Origin: Symsagittifera roscoffensis
Taxonomy: Eukaryota; Xenacoelomorpha; Acoela; Convolutidae
Direction: 5' to 3'
Length of the DNA: 64,000 nucleotides
Assembly: GCF_963678635.1 (NCBI RefSeq)
Contig: NC_087064.1
Coordinates: forward strand, 11,332,819-11,396,818
This document shows, one piece after another, positions 58,561-64,000 of the stretch. Below the pieces are notes generated by a model. The model had not been told where the DNA came from, ran no database searches, and worked only from the letters and a program-made list of their open reading frames with translations. Positions within the stretch are counted from its first letter, which is position 1. Every line of letters starts with the position of its first letter. Made by a program: the position numbers and the translations under genes.

Positions 58561-58693
58561 CACCCACAATCATCTACAAAAAAGAAAAACGAAATAAAAA
58601 ACTGAAAACTTTTTTCCAGTAACAAAAAGGCATAAAAGGTTGAACACAGAAAAGACTCGACAAAAAGAGAGCATGAAATTATATTTCACTCGT

Positions 58694-58817
58694 GGCCTAA
58701 CCCACCAGAGAGAACGTCATGAGAATGCTCTATAGCCGGCCTAACCCACTGTGCTACTTCCACGCTTTATGACCACACTCTTATTTTTGACAAGAGTTAC
58801 TCAAGGGTGAGTGACTC
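58694..58817 (+). promoter_or_regulatory. Conserved 3' cis-element of the retroelement, plus copy
   Basis: GGCCTAACCCAC at 58,694-58,705 and 58,738-58,749, 44 bases apart, then a stem-loop with arms GAGTTACTC (58,794-58,802) and GAGTGACTC (58,809-58,817). The same layout exists in the minus element (16,398-16,521). Confidence 0.6.
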
Positions 58818-59132
58818 TTAAAAATAACCGAATTAAAACAAAAAACGCTTTTGCGATAACTACTAATACAAGATCATCACTCAAAACAAATTTAACAAAG
58901 ATTTGTATAGGTAAATAATACAATGCAGTATATAGATCTCATACAGCCCAAAGACGAGCAGCAAGGATGTTGAAAACCTAATCACACTCCAACTACGTAG
59001 TGGCAAACACACTCGATTTGCTGCCTACAGTCACTACACTCAAAATATGGCCATCTCGATGTTGAGTACTCGTACAGATCCAAGTCACTAGGCACTTCAC
59101 ACGAAAGTCAAACTTCATGCTTTATCCAAACT

Positions 59133-62100
59133 GTCAGAACCTTTAGAACCAGTAATTCAACAGGCACCTTTAAGCGAACCACAATACGAACCAGTTTATA
59201 ATATATACCCCCCTCTCCAACAAGACCTTAACAGTTCAAGACACCTGAGCCAAAATCAAGAAACGCTCGAAACAGATAGACAAGTTATACATCCAAGACA
59301 GAGTAGTATTTTTTCAAACCCCCAGAATTCAATTCAAAATACCTCAGTCGCCATAATCAAATCCTCTAGACCTTTCCAATAGCACAATCCAAAGTACATC
59401 CCCAACCACATAAAACAACAAAATATCTCAAACATACCATCAGATTGCTTATGTTCAACTCCCACATCCGAACAATTTCGTGAAAATCCTTTCCCTCCCC
59501 CAGCTACCACGTAACATCTCCCAAATTGGATGACACATATTAGACGACACAAGCCTTCACTCAAGGTGAACCAAATTTAGTGAATGATCCCGTAGACATC
59601 TCATCTGACACATCTTTCGGAATGTGAACCTCATCGGAAACACTTTCAATTCCCTCAACCGCTTCATTAAGTCAAACCTCAACAACACCATTTCCTCCAA
59701 ATTTTTCTACAAATCTCGACGCTAGATATCGAGAACATTCAATAAAGAAAATATCCCTACGACTAGATTGGAATACATTCGTAGCAGCCCCTCCATTATT
59801 TGGACAACAGGTAGATAGCAATAGAGTACACAACTGGGCACTAAATAGATTTTAAAATCGACAAGATATTCACAAAGATATACATGAACATAACATACAA
59901 ATACTCACAAAAGATAACTTAACACTCAAATTTGAAATCACAAAAAAAACTAATTAATATATTTCGCTATCTCTTACCCCTTACCCCTAGCTCCCCCAAA
60001 TATAACAGTTCAATCTTTACCCTCCCCCCCCCCATTTATCACTACAGAAATCATCTATAAATACGATAGATACACAAAAAAGACACTTGGAAATATCCTA
60101 CACATGTATCTTTTGAGGATACTAATTTTTCAAAACCTTCCCCCTTTTATTTTTTCAGAAGCACAAAAGCATAAAAACGTTTCCCTTAGAACAGGTCCTC
60201 ACAATTTACTAGTCTCACATTATTATTGTGAAGAAAATGAACAAAAAATTCTACACAAGCATGCAATAAATCAAGTAACTCAATGCAAATCCGAACCACA
60301 AGCTATAGAAACAACAAACATAATAGCTACACTTTACTGAAAAGTCCGTGCTATAACATTAATAACTGGATATAAATTCACAGCGACGTTTTCCGAAAAG
60401 AAAGTACATTGTTCTCAAGTCTCAAATGGAAATAAAAATAGACGAGATCATGAATCTTTCGACCAAAAAGATATCGAAAGACTTTTATATCTCAGCCCTG
60501 ATGGCTGTAAAAGCGAACATAGCCGATTAAAACTTTCATCAAACAAAATCACAAACAGAAAATTAGTAACTTTTCAAGTTTTCCCAGACTCTGCACATCA
60601 GGCTGAACTTGAAAGAAACCAAGGCCATATAAAGTTAGACGATAAATAACTTATGATCTCCATGAAAAAATTTGGACACCACATACCGGAATAAACAATC
60701 CCTCAATTTGTAAAGCAGATACTAAAAATTAAGGATATCAAGAAAAAATGTTTTTTGATTGGAAAATAAAACTTGAAAAAGTACAACTAACACGAGATTT
60801 AAAAGATGACACCATAATTTGTCAAGAAACCTGACTCCCTTGCAAAATTGACCAAGGATCTTGCAATCCCACTACACGAACACAAGCAACTATTGTTTGG
60901 TTCCACGAAGACATATGTACCACATTTCAAGTAGCAAAAATACACGATAGAATGATGAAACTTCACCAAAAATATTTCATTGAATCAATCCATTTTGAAT
61001 AAGTAAACTCAGACAAAATCAGACAAAATAGTTTTAACTTTAGAAAGATTCACAATATCGAAAACAAACTGACACGTTCCCAAACTTACCCAGAAACAGA
61101 AATCGCTTGTAAATACAGCAAACCACTTCATAAGACACAATATTCAGAAATTCTTGACAAAAACGAACAAGGATTACAGAATCAATCAATCACCATACAA
61201 CATGAACGAACATGAACATGAATACAGATAAATCAATCACCATACACTATGCAACACCTCACGCTTCAACTAATGACGAAAATTCATCTAAAAAGCACAG
61301 AAGGAACTGGTTGAAAATTTAAACCACAAGACAAAGACAGTACACGTTTACAAGAACTATAACTGATGAACAACAATTATTTCGGCGCAATCCATTATGA
61401 CATTCACCCAGACATGAAACTAGACTACGCAATAAGTAGAATTTTTCAAGAAATGTCTTTATCAGAACTTGAAACACTGCATAACTTATGCGAACTTGAG
61501 AGAACACAAATTTTACAATCTTTTGCACTTGTAGTATTGAAAATTCCTTATGCAGGATATTTATTATCAGGAAAAAGATCAAATTTTATTGACTAAGAAG
61601 GAAAGATACTATGGTATTACACTTGTACCAAAAAAGTATCACCATTATATGTTTTTGAAGATAAAAGATGTAATAAGAGAGTTCCCATATTCTATTAAAA
61701 AAATTAAGTATATTTTGTTTACACACTCTCACGCAGAACTTATTTTTGGGATACAGCCGTCCCATGTGGTTCAGAAAACAGCCACAATGTAGTACAATTA
61801 AATCTTGATGAAGATAAATATTACCTTCTCACACCATATCCTACACTTATGCAACCATTAAAGAAGTTTTCACAAAAAAGTATTAGAGCAATTGCCCGAA
61901 ACCCCAACAATGAAACACAGTCAATATGTATATACTCTCAATCAGACATTCAACATGACATCAGTACACAACAATTTCAAGAACTAATCACAAAAATGGA
62001 CACCATACAGCGACAATCCATAGATCAAAACTCACGTAAACTTGCAGAAGCAACAGGCTTTTCAGAAATTTACGCACAAGACTACGGCGGATATTTTAAG

Positions 62101-62660
62101 GACATCAAAGATTACATTTGTTTAAATGAGGAAAAACATAGACCACGGGATATTTTAAACATTCTCAGTTTCGTAACTTTGAAAAACGAACTTCTTGCCT
62201 TTCTATGATGGCCTCATTACATCTTTGAAAGATTGACTATATTACACGCAATGTTTAATTTTATTGGATTTCTTTCTGTCAATACTAAAAGGAATCTATA
62301 ATACGCGCGCAATACATATACAAGTAAACAAACAAGGCAGCGTAGCACGCATAATTTTTGCAGGATTTTTTGGAATTTCTTCCACATCTATTAATAAAAT
62401 ACTTTTAGACGCTCAATTAAAAGAATACAATACAAACTATCAACAACACCGAATACATATAAGGATTCTCAAAACAATACAAAAAAATACAACGCCTACT
62501 ACACCACAATTACAAACAATAAGTCATAATCATCCATTATCCTTAGTATCACAAAATTTTAGAAATATAGCCCTGACAGAGCACATCTCTTCAAGACATA
62601 GTTACCAACAAAACGCGATTACACACAGTCTAAAACCGACTGAATATAGACGAAACATAT
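59133..62660 (+). pseudogene. env: env-like glycoprotein remnant, tandem plus copy
   Basis: Begins at TGTCAGAACC, which is also at 54,006 in the first copy. ORF breaks coincide with the first copy (61,366, 61,550, 61,849 and 62,264 against 55,384, 55,568, 55,867 and 56,288), so the copies share the same disabling changes. It retains about 790 bases around 59,440-60,230 lost from the first copy, including 60,104-60,340 with FRTG-like and CEENEQKIL segments. Not intact. Confidence 0.65.
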
Positions 62661-62699
62661 GAACAAATCATAGAACAGCCACACATAACAAATTTTTGT

Positions 62700-64000
62700 T
62701 CTCAGAACAATCATATTTTTAGCCCACGATGAGCCGCCAAATTGGATCACTCCATCGCTCAATTTCTTATCCAGCCAACATTCGAAGCAATTTTCCTGTC
62801 ATACTACTTTTTGCTTTCCCTCACCTGGATCATCTCATGCTAACAGTTCATCCAGCATGGATTCAGATACTAATTCCAACACCACTGTATATAACACTAT
62901 TTCCCAATTTAACAATTCAAACATCGAAACCCCTGACAAATTTGCCAACTCAGAACCCAGCCCATCTACATTTTCCCAACCCCCTCGTCAACCTCTTCAT
63001 TGTCAAATAAAAATTGAACCTCCTTCCACTCCGTCTTGCCTTACTGACGTAACACCCACGACCCTCAAAGACTAACCATTCACCAACTCTGACATTCCAT
63101 AACATCATCGAACCCATCAACCCCAACTCCTTCGTCAAACCCAACTCCCTCGACTACAAACCGAGCCCATAGAACCCTTAAAAGAAAATTCCCCCATACC
63201 CCATTTCCGTCTCACTCTCAATCAGCCCAATCAATCGTAAAACATCCACTTCACACTAACACCAAAAAATTTCTTCATGTATGTTAACCCTTTTCCGACA
63301 ATACTTTTATTTTTACTCAGACCCTAACAATGAATAACCTAACTGTGTAAATGAACACGTATTATACCCAACACTTTCATGGAAATCATTTTATCACTGT
63401 ACTAATCCACTGTCACTTCCACTATACAACACCCCTATGATAATGAACAATGCAGCACTCAACTCTACCATTTAACAACAGCTCTCTCTCCAAAACAATT
63501 TATTCAAATCGGATATCAACAGTCACTTATTAGATTCACCGGACCCAAATCTAATCAGTATTCCATCGATCACTAAGATCATCATATTATGAGAGCAAAT
63601 GAATACACCTCCTTAGATACTGATAGAAATGCTAACCCTCAACTAACAGAAAAATTTTTCATTAAAACATAATACGTTTTCAGCCTCAATGCTCTGGATA
63701 ACAAGTACGATCACGTGATTTCAGCAGCACTTTGTGACAACCAAGCTTATGACTCATAATTTAACAAATTTAACAACTTTTCACTTACTTTTCATTTCCT
63801 CACACCCAAAGAACGTGATTTGCACTGTTCACACGACATAATGTTACGTACTAAGCAAACGCACACTTACACTTACCATAAATTCATCCAACATCATTAC
63901 ACTCATAACACACCATCCCAACAAATTCATCAGATATTTCAATACTTTAACTCCAAATATACCATTCGTTCTCAACTTCACTTGTTGCATTAAAATTACT
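62700..64000 (+). pseudogene. Extra 3' ORF, tandem plus copy, cut by window end
   Basis: Open pieces 62,729-63,010 and 62,857-63,075 correspond to 56,750-57,031 and 56,878-57,198. The copy has a deletion around 63,060, where the first copy continues TACATATTCC. The match runs to the end of the window (equivalent to 58,098), so the conserved C-terminal block, intron, cis-element and perhaps the 3' LTR should lie beyond. Confidence 0.6.

Larger units (their letters stand above)
41958..59132 (+). mobile_element. Decayed Ty3/Gypsy-type retroelement with env and an extra 3' ORF
   Basis: The order is LTR, leader, two N-terminal ORFs, gag, protease, RT, RNase H, integrase, env-like gene, extra 3' ORF, 3' cis-element. 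The protease-RT-RNase H-integrase order and YLDD motif fit Ty3/Gypsy. Stops, frameshifts and deletions occur in every gene. No 3' LTR is seen: at 59,133 the sequence jumps back into the env region and a second env/3' ORF copy begins. Confidence 0.85.

Noticed and set aside
1-64000. tRNA or rRNA genes
   Set aside because: No cloverleaf-compatible A/B box pair or conserved rRNA stretch was found on reading; a tRNA scan would be needed to be certain.

Overview
This is an AT-rich window from a multicellular animal. The evidence is calcium-binding EGF modules, each on a small exon of 129-135 bases bounded by phase-1 GT-AG introns; long AT-rich introns; Ty3/Gypsy-type LTR retroelement remains; and many short non-autonomous repeats. 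I found no operons, ribosome-binding sites or CRISPR arrays. The species cannot be named from the sequence.

Layout. (1) About 0.5-14 kb is mostly non-coding, with several unrecognised minus-strand candidate exons that have good splice sites. It also holds dispersed and tandem repeats, including a 20-base tandem array of palindromic units at 12.14-12.27 kb. (2) 14,224-15,386 is a short inverted-repeat element full of TAATCGATTA palindromes, with a G-run block inside. (3) 15,430-20,440 is the 3' half of a minus-oriented LTR element: 3' LTR, an extra 3' ORF, and an env-like remnant truncated at about 20,440. (4) 22.6-39.64 kb holds minus-strand EGF exons at 39.5, 38.1, 37.2, 35.5, 34.5, 33.4, 29.5, 25.3 and 22.6 kb. 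They lie in nested segmental duplications of about 6.9, 1.8 and 1.05 kb, one of which carried a piece of the env remnant into the gene. (5) 40.2-41.18 kb contains a foldback repeat. (6) 41,958-59,132 is a nearly full-length but decayed plus-oriented Ty3/Gypsy element: 5' LTR with TATA box, a candidate primer-binding site, leader, gag (with an internal 1.29-kb tandem duplication), protease, RT, RNase H, integrase, env-like gene and an extra 3' ORF. (7) At 59,133 the env and 3' ORF begin again as a tandem copy that runs off the window end.

Every retroelement gene here carries stops, frameshifts or deletions, so these are fossils. The points most worth a second look are: an additional ORF between env and the 3' LTR that shares a short intron-like segment in two diverged copies; a conserved cis-element (two GGCCTAACCCAC copies plus a stem-loop) downstream of it; and the growth of an EGF-repeat gene by segmental duplication, including a decayed EGF exon still readable in the DNA.
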